DNA of 62,110 bases from NCBI RefSeq assembly GCF_002742385.2, contig NZ_MJBI02000008.1:1-62110 (forward strand). Reading direction: 5' to 3'. Position numbers and translations under genes: made by a program. Positions within the stretch are counted from its first letter, which is position 1, and every line of letters starts with the position of its first letter. The notes under the pieces were generated by a model. It was not told where the DNA came from and did not search any database. It worked only from the letters and a program-made list of their open reading frames with translations. The stretch comes from Macrococcoides goetzii (GTDB lineage Bacteria; Bacillota; Bacilli; Staphylococcales; Staphylococcaceae). Of the stretch, positions 1-8,079 are shown in pieces.

Positions 1-41
1 ATTATAGAGATAATTGCGTCCTTTTTATATCCAAAAAATCA

Positions 42-88
42 AAAAACGGGCTGAAGAAAAGATTTGTATCTTTTCATCAGTCCGTTTT
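42..88 (-). terminator. Probable terminator downstream of the DUF262/DUF1524 gene
   Basis: A long imperfect hairpin has arms at about 42-63 and 68-88 (AAAACGG... with ...CCGTTTT). Read on the minus strand it is followed by a T-rich run. It lies about 110 bases past the stop of the minus-strand gene at 197-2038. Nothing else is seen in bases 1-196 except AT-rich sequence. Confidence 0.55.
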
Positions 89-196
89 ATTATAGAACCT
101 TAAATTTTAACTTTTGGGGATTTATTACAACATATTTAATGTTTTTCAAATTAGTATTTTTTATAAATAAAACTTAAATAAAGGTGAAATTTTATA

Positions 197-2038
197 TCAT
201 CTGATTACAATATCGTAATATTCAGAAATTAGTTCTTCTCTTCTTTTATCAATAGCTTCTTCATCTTTAAATGTCTTCAATTTTTCAATAAAAGCTTTTG
301 TCGCATCAATATGAGATTTGTCATACATTTTTTCCTTATCACCATCATTTTCATGGTACTGAGCTTCTAATAATATTATATTACCAATAGAATATCTATT
401 ATTTATAGACGTAGATTGGTCAATTATATGTTCTAAAGTTGCGTCATCTATGAAGTTAAATGCACCATTCTGATTTATATTACCAGAATCTTTTTGTACT
501 TTCTTTGAAATGGTACTTAATATCAATTTTATTAATCGCCAATCTTTTTGTTCCTTACTATTCATTTTTGATACATTTTTACTTTGATAATTTATATTAC
601 TATTATTTATAACAACTTCTTTAGATGGAAGTTTTTTTCTTAGTTCACTGTATAATTCTTCAATAACAGAATCCGCTTCAGCTTTATCCATATTTCTAAA
701 TTTTTTTCCATATTTAAAATATATACTTCTAATTTTATTACTGCTAGCTGAGACTAAAATAAATAAAGATTGATATTGAACTAATTTACTAATTACATTT
801 TTAAACTGTTTTGAGGAAATTTTTTCATTTAATCTTGCATCGAATAGTCCAAGTAATAAAGATCTTACTTGAGTCACATCAAACTCATTCAATAGTATTA
901 AATTCCTTTTTAATTCTTTATTTACATTTTTACTAAAATAGTTTTTTTCACTGAATAGTTTATCGTTATCATCTGGATTAATCATAATTCTATAGTGTTC
1001 TGATTCTCTTAAAAGGTCGTTAATAAATGTAGAATATGAAATTATATTTGAATCGATTCTATTAATAAATTCATTAAAAACTTGATGTTTTGGGATACTT
1101 TTATACATTGAAGAAAAATAATGAATAAAGAATGTGGTTAGACCAGGAGCATTTTTTTCCGAAACATTTGCTTCAATGGCTTTCCAATTCTCTTTTACAG
1201 AACTAGTTGAATCGTCTAATAATTCAAATATTTCATTTTTTATTAAGTCTGGCCCACTTAAAGGTAAACCTCGATAATTAAAATTTCTATACATAACATT
1301 AGCTGATTCTTCATCCTCAGAATATATTATTATTACAGTCGAATTTAAAAGTTGTGTACCCAAATTATCTAGAAAGTTAATATACTTAAAGCCTTTATAA
1401 GTATTCAATAAATTTATTTCTGCCTTATTAAGTTTCGAACCTTTCAATCTTTTAGAGATATTTTCGATTGATAGTTCTTCTAAAAACCAATTGTATTTTT
1501 CTAGAATATAATTTTGACTTTCATTTTTAGCCTCATGTTTTACACCGTTCTCTTTATGCTGATTAATATTTAGTATGTTAACAGGTAATATAGGCTCTAA
1601 TTTCTCATTAATGACCCTTGCTTTTTGAATGTATTTCCCTTTTATTGGTTTATTTGACATTAAAGCTTCATTAAAATTATGGTCATATTCAAGATGATAA
1701 TTACTTTTTTCTTTTTCGATTAAATCTCTAATTGCTGCTAAAAATAAAGTCATCGTTGTTAATCTTTGCTGACCATCGATTACTATTCTACTTTCTCTTT
1801 CTGAAGAGTAATCACCTACCACTAGAATTGTCCCAAAAAAGTAATCTTCCATTTGATCTTCACTGTTAATCATTAAACCATTGTCAAAATTAGCTTTGCT
1901 TACTGTTAATAAATCATCTAAGAAATGTTCAAAATTTTTATTTTCCCATGAATAATCTCTTTGAAAATTAGGTATTTGATAAGTTTGTGCACTAGATAAT
2001 ATTTCTTTTATTTTTTTATCTTCTGGATGGAATTTCAT
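197..2038 (-). CDS. DUF262/DUF1524 (GmrSD-like) putative defence nuclease
   Basis: A 613-residue protein with the two-domain plan of the DUF262-DUF1524 family. The N-terminal DUF262 part carries IPNFQRDYSW (about 22-31) and a ParB/Srx-like DGQQRLTT motif (88-95). The C-terminal DUF1524 (HNH-like) part carries LEHI with His at about 537, then IGNIILLE and a later HEN. The usual EHIxPQ is EHIIDQ here, so a Pro is replaced by Asp. Family members include GmrSD type IV restriction enzymes and other phage-defence effectors. Others are uncharacterised, so the substrate is unknown. The gene stands alone, is visibly more AT-rich than its neighbours, and has no partner methylase or transposase nearby. 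The ATG follows a GGAG-type site. Family assignment is firm; a defence role is inference. Confidence 0.8.
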   Translation of the reverse strand: MKFHPEDKKIKEILSSAQTYQIPNFQRDYSWENKNFEHFLDDLLTVSKANFDNGLMINSEDQMEDYFFGTILVVGDYSSERESRIVIDGQQRLTTMTLFLAAIRDLIEKEKSNYHLEYDHNFNEALMSNKPIKGKYIQKARVINEKLEPILPVNILNINQHKENGVKHEAKNESQNYILEKYNWFLEELSIENISKRLKGSKLNKAEINLLNTYKGFKYINFLDNLGTQLLNSTVIIIYSEDEESANVMYRNFNYRGLPLSGPDLIKNEIFELLDDSTSSVKENWKAIEANVSEKNAPGLTTFFIHYFSSMYKSIPKHQVFNEFINRIDSNIISYSTFINDLLRESEHYRIMINPDDNDKLFSEKNYFSKNVNKELKRNLILLNEFDVTQVRSLLLGLFDARLNEKISSKQFKNVISKLVQYQSLFILVSASSNKIRSIYFKYGKKFRNMDKAEADSVIEELYSELRKKLPSKEVVINNSNINYQSKNVSKMNSKEQKDWRLIKLILSTISKKVQKDSGNINQNGAFNFIDDATLEHIIDQSTSINNRYSIGNIILLEAQYHENDGDKEKMYDKSHIDATKAFIEKLKTFKDEEAIDKRREELISEYYDIVIR

Positions 2039-2234
2039 ATATTCTCCTTATATTTGTATTTTATTATATTATAATATATTTTAAATTATAAGTTAATATT
2101 ACTTTAAAATTTAAATATATAATATGAAACAAATTATAATAAGATTATATTTATAGTATTTTATAGTCATAATTTTGAAAATTCTATATATTTTATATAC
2201 ACTAATTATAAACCATCCAAAAAGGAGTGCTACT

Positions 2235-3020
2235 ATGAATTTACAATCTGCTCTTCCATCTGAAATTCGAGCTTTGATTCGCGACAACAAACTCATCCAG
2301 CATACGTCAGGCATGGCTAAGGGGTACATCCAGGCGAATGTTGTAATATTACCTAATAAGTATGCATACGACTTCCTCAAATTCTGCTATCGTAATCCAA
2401 AGTCATGTCCGCTTCTCGACATCACTGAAGTTGGCGAACATTCCTTCCCTAAATACGGTCCTGATGCTGATATTCGTACGGATGTTGGTGAATATTATGT
2501 TTATCGTGACGGTGTCCATGTAGAAACGCGTCATGATATTAAAGATTTATATGGTAAGGATATGGTTGCTTTTATTATTGGTTGTAGCTTTACGTTTGAG
2601 CATGCTTTACTGGATGCTGATATTCCTGTTCGTCATATTGAAGAAGGTCATAATGTACCGATGTATATTACGAATATTCCTACTGAGCAAAGTGGTGTCT
2701 TCCATGGTCCTACTACTGTTAGTATGCGTCCTATGTCAATGGCTCAGGCGATTCGCGCGACTGAGATTACAACGCATTTCAAAGGTGCGCACGGTGCACC
2801 GCTTCATATCGGTGATCCTGCTGCTATTGGTATTAAGGATATTAGTAAACCAGACTTTGGTGAAGCTGTTGAAATTCGCGACGGTGAGGTTCCTGTGTTC
2901 TGGGGTTGTGGTGTTACACCTCAATCTGTGTGTTTAAATGTTAAACCTGAACTGATGATTACACATGCGCCTGGTTACATGTTTATCACAGATATTAAGG
3001 AAAGTGAATTATTGTATTAA
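2235..3020 (+). CDS. ycsI: YcsI-type putative hydro-lyase (DUF1445)
   Basis: A 261-residue protein of the DUF1445 / YcsI family, whose biochemical role is not settled. In Bacillus subtilis ycsI sits inside the 5-oxoprolinase locus (ycsF, ycsG, ycsI, kipI, kipA). The pxp operon and its NRAMP gene lie 5 kb away here, which supports a link to 5-oxoproline or D-glutamate metabolism. An upstream in-frame ATG at 2175 exists, but AAAGGAG at about 2220-2226 sits correctly before the ATG at 2235 and decides the start. The central block GCSFTFEHALL is typical of the family. The gene is divergent from the DUF262 gene and ends at a bidirectional hairpin. Confidence 0.85.
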   Translation: MNLQSALPSEIRALIRDNKLIQHTSGMAKGYIQANVVILPNKYAYDFLKFCYRNPKSCPLLDITEVGEHSFPKYGPDADIRTDVGEYYVYRDGVHVETRHDIKDLYGKDMVAFIIGCSFTFEHALLDADIPVRHIEEGHNVPMYITNIPTEQSGVFHGPTTVSMRPMSMAQAIRATEITTHFKGAHGAPLHIGDPAAIGIKDISKPDFGEAVEIRDGEVPVFWGCGVTPQSVCLNVKPELMITHAPGYMFITDIKESELLY

Positions 3021-3027
3021 AGAAAAT

Positions 3028-3070
3028 GCCATAAGCATAGTCAATATACTATGCTTATGGCTAATTTTTT
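3028..3070 (+). terminator. Terminator between ycsI and fmdB
   Basis: A perfect 13-bp stem has arms at 3028-3040 and 3049-3061, an 8-nt loop, and is followed by TTTTTT on the plus strand. It separates two convergent genes and probably terminates ycsI; it may also act on the opposite strand. Confidence 0.85.
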
Positions 3071-3338
3071 ACACCGTCCATGACATTGGATTCGGATTTC
3101 TATTCAGTTGTTTCACATTACTCTTAGGTAAATGCTCACGTTTAACGACTTTCGGTGTCATGCCGCTATTAATTCTTTTGTATAATTTCGGATCCATCTG
3201 ATTCATTCTAAAACTTTTAAACACTCTATGCGTCATTGCTTCACACGTTGGACATTTATCTTCCTGTAAATTACTGCTCATCGATTTCCATACATCATAT
3301 TCTCCACAAGTTGCACAACTAAATGTATATTTCGGCAT
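3069..3338 (-). CDS. fmdB: FmdB-type zinc-ribbon protein
   Basis: An 89-residue protein with one zinc ribbon near the N-terminus, CATCG (about 8-12) and CPTC (about 29-32), in the FmdB regulatory-protein family. FmdB proteins are often encoded next to formamidase/acetamidase and are thought to regulate or assist it. Here the start codon overlaps the end of fmdA by one base, so the two are translationally coupled. The C-terminal half is basic and unlike known domains. Confidence 0.8.
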   Translation of the reverse strand: MPKYTFSCATCGEYDVWKSMSSNLQEDKCPTCEAMTHRVFKSFRMNQMDPKLYKRINSGMTPKVVKREHLPKSNVKQLNRNPNPMSWTV

Positions 3339-4525
3339 TATTCATCCAGCTTCGGAATAATGTTATTTGTAAATATTTCTTTCGGTAATGACAATGTACA
3401 ACATGCGTTTGGAATATCAACGATACCACCAATATTACCTTGTACTGGTGCAGATCCGAGTAACATATACGCTTGCTCTCCTGTATAACCACATGTCTTC
3501 AGGAACTCAATCGCATTTAAACAAGCATTACGATAAGCTGTATTTGCATCAAGATATAACTGATCTCCAGAGAACTCATTCACTGAAATCCCTTCGAATA
3601 CTAAATATTCATTGTAATGTGGCATCACTGGTCCTGGCTGGAATGCAGGGTTCTTCTTAATCTTATATTTCTCCATACCGCCTTTAATAACGTTCACCTT
3701 TAATTCAATCCAACCCGGAATCTCAATCCCTCCACAGAATGTAATTTCACCATCACCTTGTGAGAAGTGCAGGTCACCGACTGATAATTTAGCACCTTCT
3801 ACAAATACCGGGAAGTAGACGCGTGATCCTTTAGATAAGTTCTTAATATCACAGTTACCACCATTCTCTCGAGGCGGTACAGTTCTTGCACCTTCTTTAG
3901 CAACGCGGTCAAAGTCTGCACCTTTCAATGTTCCTAATACACATGAATCTGGATCTGGTAATTCAGCTAATGCCGGTACACGATTTGGATTCGTATCAAC
4001 TAACGCTTTCTCACGTCTGTTCCATTCATCAAGCATTTCCTGACTCGGCGCCACACCCATCAGTCCAGGGTGAATGATACCAGCGAACTTTACATTCGGT
4101 ACGTGTCTGCTTGTCGCATAGATTCCTTCGAAATCCCAGATTGACTTCGCTGCTTTCGGATAGTGATCTACTAAGAAACTTCCCCCATTTTCTTTAGCAA
4201 ATATACCGTTGAAGCCCCACTCATGCGCACTAAATGTTCCGATATCTAAAATATCTACTACTAATAAATCCCCCGGTTCTACACCATTTACATGTACTGG
4301 TCCACTTAATACATGCACACGTTTTAAATTAACCTTTTCAATATCAGATGGATCATCGTTATTCTTAATCTGCCCATCCGTCCAATCCAAACATTCCATC
4401 TTAAAGACCTCTCCAGGTTCAACTGAGAAAGCTGCCGGAATATCTGGATGCCATCTGTTATGTCCAGGATGTTTTTGTTCGTGCATTTTCTTCGTTAAAT
4501 CAATTTCAAATATTTTCTTAGCCAT
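3338..4525 (-). CDS. fmdA: Acetamidase/formamidase
   Basis: A 395-residue member of the FmdA_AmdA family, which hydrolyses formamide or short-chain amides to ammonia and the acid. Recognisable features are the N-terminal HPGHNRW, the ENGGNCDIKNL block and the C-terminal VDIPNACCTL region. Length matches the family. AGGGGG lies 6-10 bases before the ATG. It forms a two-gene unit with fmdB. Together with the pxp operon this suggests the region scavenges nitrogen from amides and lactams; that grouping is inferred from position. Confidence 0.88.
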   Translation of the reverse strand: MAKKIFEIDLTKKMHEQKHPGHNRWHPDIPAAFSVEPGEVFKMECLDWTDGQIKNNDDPSDIEKVNLKRVHVLSGPVHVNGVEPGDLLVVDILDIGTFSAHEWGFNGIFAKENGGSFLVDHYPKAAKSIWDFEGIYATSRHVPNVKFAGIIHPGLMGVAPSQEMLDEWNRREKALVDTNPNRVPALAELPDPDSCVLGTLKGADFDRVAKEGARTVPPRENGGNCDIKNLSKGSRVYFPVFVEGAKLSVGDLHFSQGDGEITFCGGIEIPGWIELKVNVIKGGMEKYKIKKNPAFQPGPVMPHYNEYLVFEGISVNEFSGDQLYLDANTAYRNACLNAIEFLKTCGYTGEQAYMLLGSAPVQGNIGGIVDIPNACCTLSLPKEIFTNNIIPKLDE

Positions 4526-4630
4526 AAAAAATATCCCCCTTGAAAAATCAATTTAATATTACACTTTTAGTGTATTCTAGTTTTCAGAATTTTTCAAATT
4601 TTAATGGGATATTTTTATGATAGGAATTCA

Positions 4631-4657
4631 ACAAAAAAAGACCCCTTCAGGTCTTTT
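4631..4657 (-). terminator. Terminator of the 68-residue membrane protein gene
   Basis: An 8-bp stem AAAAGACC / GGTCTTTT (4636-4643 with 4650-4657) is followed on the minus strand by a run of T. It overlaps the stop codon of the gene at 4656-4859. Confidence 0.8.
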
Positions 4658-4859
4658 AAAGTTTATTATCTTTCTCCGTCAATTGTTGCTCCAATACTTT
4701 GATTCTCTTCTCAAGTTCCTTCTTTTTAAGTGCTTCTAATTCAAACCTATTATCTGTTTTCTTTTTATGATTATCAATCATCCTTCTAATTGATAGACCA
4801 ATTTTAATCGCTATCAGAAATAAGAAAATATAAAAAACAATGAGCCAAAATGTTTCCAT
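4656..4859 (-). CDS. Small single-pass membrane protein, unknown function
   Basis: About 67 residues starting at METFWL. The first 20 or so residues form one membrane helix; the rest is a highly charged probable coiled coil (LEALKKKELEKRIKVLEQQL). An in-frame ATG lies 15 bases upstream, but GGTGGTG six bases before the inner ATG favours the shorter form. It has its own terminator, so it is a real single-gene unit. I do not recognise a family. Confidence 0.6.
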   Translation of the reverse strand: METFWLIVFYIFLFLIAIKIGLSIRRMIDNHKKKTDNRFELEALKKKELEKRIKVLEQQLTEKDNKL

Positions 4860-4940
4860 ATTTTTCACCACCATCTTATCTTTTTATTTTATCCTTATAA
4901 TACCATTTAAATATAAAAAATACATTTTATTCATTAAAAA

Positions 4941-4974
4941 TAACAAGCAATTGAAGTTCTTCAAGTGCTTGTTA
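4941..4974 (-). terminator. Terminator of the ZIP transporter gene
   Basis: Fifteen-base arms at 4941-4955 and 4960-4974 with one mismatch and a GTTC loop (plus-strand reading) are followed by TTTTT on the minus strand. Confidence 0.75.
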
Positions 4975-5031
4975 CTCTAATTTTAAAATATTCATATTTT
5001 ATTATTATATGTTATTAAAAAAAGCTGTATA

Positions 5032-5784
5032 TTACCCCAGCTGATTCAGCAATATCGATGTTATCACACCAAACGCTGTCATCAGTCCGACAAGTCCGCC
5101 GCCTTCTTCATATGCTTCGGGCATCATTGTTGATCCAATCATCGTAATAATACCACCTGCTGCAAAGCTTGAGATCATTAAAATGACACCTAGACTTGCA
5201 TTGTCAAGGAAGACATATCCAAATAACGCACTTAATCCTGCAACGATTGTTACAACTGCAAACAGGAATATAATCTTCCCTTTCGATTGTCCGCTTTTTA
5301 ACATCCCAGTAGTACTCGATAATCCTTCAGGTATGTTACTGATAAATATTGCGATAAGTAATAATAGACTAACACCTTTCCCGCCTATTAAACTCATACC
5401 AAGCATCATCGATTCTGGTATCGCATCCATTACTGTCCCGATAAATATACCAAGTCCTGAATCATTTTGACTTGTTTCTTCTTCTTTAACTAACTCATGC
5501 TGATTCGAACGCTTTCTGTGTTTACCACCGTGATGCGCAATCACCGCTTCTAATATCGTAAACGTTAACGCGCCTGCGATAAAGCCAATCACTGTATTGA
5601 TGATGTGACTTTTCTCCGTCGCATCCTGAAGAAGTTCAAATGTTGCAGCTCCGATTAATATCCCTACACCAAATGCCATAATAAATCCTAATACTTTTCT
5701 AGGTATTTTTACGACCATACTCACAATCGCGCTTAATAATACTGCAAATCCTGATAATGCACCCCAAAAGAATGCACTGCTCAT
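5032..5784 (-). CDS. ZIP-family metal transporter
   Basis: A 250-residue integral membrane protein with about eight helices in the ZIP arrangement: three N-terminal helices, a His/Lys-rich cytoplasmic loop (HHGGKHRKRSNQH), then the metal-site helices. The fourth helix has MDAIPESMML and the fifth SNIPEGLS. In most ZIP proteins both motifs begin HNxPEG; here the His positions are Asp and Ser, while Pro-Glu are kept. Likely import of zinc or another divalent cation. Nearest named relatives would be ZupT/YwcA-type proteins; the substrate cannot be read from sequence. Confidence 0.8.
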   Translation of the reverse strand: MSSAFFWGALSGFAVLLSAIVSMVVKIPRKVLGFIMAFGVGILIGAATFELLQDATEKSHIINTVIGFIAGALTFTILEAVIAHHGGKHRKRSNQHELVKEEETSQNDSGLGIFIGTVMDAIPESMMLGMSLIGGKGVSLLLLIAIFISNIPEGLSSTTGMLKSGQSKGKIIFLFAVVTIVAGLSALFGYVFLDNASLGVILMISSFAAGGIITMIGSTMMPEAYEEGGGLVGLMTAFGVITSILLNQLG

Positions 5785-5865
5785 CGTCTCACCTTTTTCT
5801 ATTGTAATAAATGTATTGTGATGAGATTTTTGTATTTATTTCTATCTTTATTTTTCTCCATAAGA

Positions 5866-5887
5866 AAAAGACCCCGTAAGGTCTTTT
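5866..5887 (-). terminator. Terminator of the gene at 5891-6253
   Basis: An 8-bp stem AAAAGACC / GGTCTTTT (5866-5873 with 5880-5887) has a T-run on the minus strand. It uses the same arms as the terminator at 4636-4657. Confidence 0.8.
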
Positions 5888-5890
5888 ACG

Positions 5891-6253
5891 CTAATCTATT
5901 GTAAGTCCTTCACCAACAAATGTCTGATATGCTTCATACATTCTTCCTGGTACACCGCTTTCAGCACTGTTATAACGATTGAAGTTCTTATCATTCACTA
6001 CTTCTTTGATCATCTCAATCGTATCATCACTTCTCGGATCTTCAATCTTCTTCCCTGTCGTTTCTTCAGCAATAACAAATAATCTTACTAAATATCTCGT
6101 ATATGAATCATCTTTATCGAGTGTAATCTCTAATTCTTCTGTTAGTTCTTTACTCGTCTCCACAAAACATCTGAAATCTTCAAAGAAGTCTCCAAATCTT
6201 ATCAATACATGTCGATAATGTTCATCTGATAGCTTCATATATCTGAATGCCAA
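5891..6253 (-). CDS. Uncharacterised soluble protein, about 120 residues
   Basis: Acidic, mostly helical-looking protein without signal peptide or membrane segment; I do not recognise a family. The best start is a TTG (6253) giving MAFRYMKLSD, because AGGGTGG lies 8 bases before it. An upstream GTG sits on the ribosome site itself, and an ATG at 6238 has no site. A single-gene unit with its own terminator, between a ZIP transporter and a flavoprotein. Confidence 0.6.
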   Translation of the reverse strand: MAFRYMKLSDEHYRHVLIRFGDFFEDFRCFVETSKELTEELEITLDKDDSYTRYLVRLFVIAEETTGKKIEDPRSDDTIEMIKEVVNDKNFNRYNSAESGVPGRMYEAYQTFVGEGLTID

Positions 6254-6342
6254 TTGCTTAACCACCCTTAAATTTTAGTCATTTCTAGTGTATCACTTTT
6301 GTAAGCGCTTGAAAATGTCGAATTTATTTATCGTGATAATAC

Positions 6343-7989
6343 TTATGCTTCGTCTATGCCATGTGCTGCTCTAATGCCACTAAATATACATCCACCGAGG
6401 AAAGTGCCTTCAAGTGCGCCGTATCCGTGTACGCCGCCGCCTCCAAATCCTGCGACTTCCCCTGCAGCATATAGACCGGTAATCGGTGTATCCTGCTGAC
6501 TGATAACCTGACTGTTTAAGTCGGTTTGTATTCCGCCTAACGTCTTACGGCTGATAATGTGCAGTTTAACAGCGATTAATCTTTTAGATTCGAGTATTTT
6601 ATGTGGTTTAGCGGTTCTAATCAGCTTGTCTCCTAGAAACTTTCGTGCACCGTGAATAAATGTCACTTGTGGATCTTTACTGAACGGGTTATCGAGTTGC
6701 AGGTCACGTTCTATAATCTGTGTCTTAATGTGATCTGCGTCTAGTAATTCACTGCCTGCTAATGCGTTCATCTTACGTACAAGGTCGTGAATATTCTCTG
6801 CAACGATAAAGTCTTCTCCTTTTTCTTTAAATGCTTCTACGGGTCCTGTCGCATTTGAAGAAAGGCGTTCTTTTAATAGTAGTTTAATGTCTTTTTCTGT
6901 GAGATCCGGATTTTGTTCAGAGCCTGATAAGACGAATTCTTTCTTTAATATATCTTCTGTTAATATAAACCATGAATAGTCATAGCCTGTCTTACAGATG
7001 GTTTCCAGCGTATGCAATGTATCAAATCCTGGATAGTCTGGTGCTGTCAAGCGATTACCTAATGCATCAAACCATAATGATGATGGTCCGGGGATGATTC
7101 TAATCCCGTGGTTATTCCAGATCGGTGTATGGTTGATAATGCCTTCAGTATAGTGCCACATGCGGTCTTTATTCACGAGTTTCACGCCTGCTGTTTCACT
7201 GATGCCTAGCATCTTACCATCTGTAGAATCCGGCACACCTTGTATCATCGTCTCTGGTGCTTTACCGAGTCGGCGTGGCCAGTTCTTCTTAATCAATTCG
7301 TGATTTGCTCCGATTCCGCCTGTCGTAATAATGAGATATGGTGTATCAAATTTGAACTGATCAATAATTTCACGGTTAGATGGTTCACCGCGCTCTGCTT
7401 CACTTGGCTTGAGTAAATTACCTTCAATCGAAGTTATCTTATTGTCTGTAATATTTAACTGTGTCACTTGATGTCGTTCTAAAAAGCGGAAGTTCCCTTT
7501 CTGTTCTTCAGCTAATACATAGTTCACAAATGGTTCAATCAGGCCAGGGCCAGTTCCCCATGTAATATGGAAACGTGGTACTGAATTGCCGTGTCCGGAT
7601 GCACTAAATCCTCCACGTTCTGCCCATCCTAATATCGGTGTCAGTTTAATCCCCATACTTTCTAAATAGGCTTCTTTTTCAAATGCTGCAAATTTAATAT
7701 ATGCTTCTGCCCATTGTTTCGCCCAGTAATCTTCCGTATCTAGACGGTCGAATTGTGCTGTATTTAACCAGTCGCGTTGAGCGAGTTCATAACTGTCTTT
7801 TACACCTAGTCTTCTCTGTACTTTTGAATTGACTAAGAATAATCCTCCGAAACTCCAGAATGCTTGTCCACCGATTGCTGTCTTCGGTTCCTGATCGATC
7901 ATCGTCACGTGATGTCCATTTTTCAATAGTTCTGTTGCAGCAACTAATCCTGAAAGTCCTGCACCAATAATTGTTACCTCTTTTTTCAT
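6343..7989 (-). CDS. FAD-binding dehydrogenase, fumarate reductase/ketosteroid dehydrogenase family
   Basis: 548 residues. N-terminal Rossmann motif GAGLSGLVAATELL (about residues 9-22), then a GGQAFWSFGG block binding FAD, and the C-terminal GLYAAGEVAGFGGGGVHG flavin signature. This is the flavoprotein fold of fumarate reductase, 3-ketosteroid dehydrogenase and related FAD-binding dehydrogenases. No iron-sulfur or membrane-anchor partner is adjacent, so it is not a classical succinate dehydrogenase, and the substrate is unknown. The start is the ATG at 7989; AAGG 8 bases upstream fits it better than the TTG two codons earlier. Separated from the pxp operon by a terminator. Confidence 0.8.
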   Translation of the reverse strand: MKKEVTIIGAGLSGLVAATELLKNGHHVTMIDQEPKTAIGGQAFWSFGGLFLVNSKVQRRLGVKDSYELAQRDWLNTAQFDRLDTEDYWAKQWAEAYIKFAAFEKEAYLESMGIKLTPILGWAERGGFSASGHGNSVPRFHITWGTGPGLIEPFVNYVLAEEQKGNFRFLERHQVTQLNITDNKITSIEGNLLKPSEAERGEPSNREIIDQFKFDTPYLIITTGGIGANHELIKKNWPRRLGKAPETMIQGVPDSTDGKMLGISETAGVKLVNKDRMWHYTEGIINHTPIWNNHGIRIIPGPSSLWFDALGNRLTAPDYPGFDTLHTLETICKTGYDYSWFILTEDILKKEFVLSGSEQNPDLTEKDIKLLLKERLSSNATGPVEAFKEKGEDFIVAENIHDLVRKMNALAGSELLDADHIKTQIIERDLQLDNPFSKDPQVTFIHGARKFLGDKLIRTAKPHKILESKRLIAVKLHIISRKTLGGIQTDLNSQVISQQDTPITGLYAAGEVAGFGGGGVHGYGALEGTFLGGCIFSGIRAAHGIDEA

Positions 7990-8033
7990 GATCAATTCCT
8001 TCTTTCTTTAGACAGTCTTAATATGATTATAAA

Positions 8034-8069
8034 CGAAAAAGACAAAGCATGAGTGTTCACGCTTTGTCT
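8034..8069 (-). terminator. Terminator of the pxp/NRAMP operon
   Basis: The stem AGACAAAGC / GCTTTGTCT (8040-8048 with 8061-8069), extendable into the loop, is followed on the minus strand by TTTTTCGTTT. It closes the operon that begins at pxpB. Confidence 0.8.
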
Positions 8070-8079
8070 AAATCATATT

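Noticed and set aside
2533-2937. Plus-strand open frame inside ycsI
   Set aside because: Leucine/valine-rich shadow frame of ycsI.
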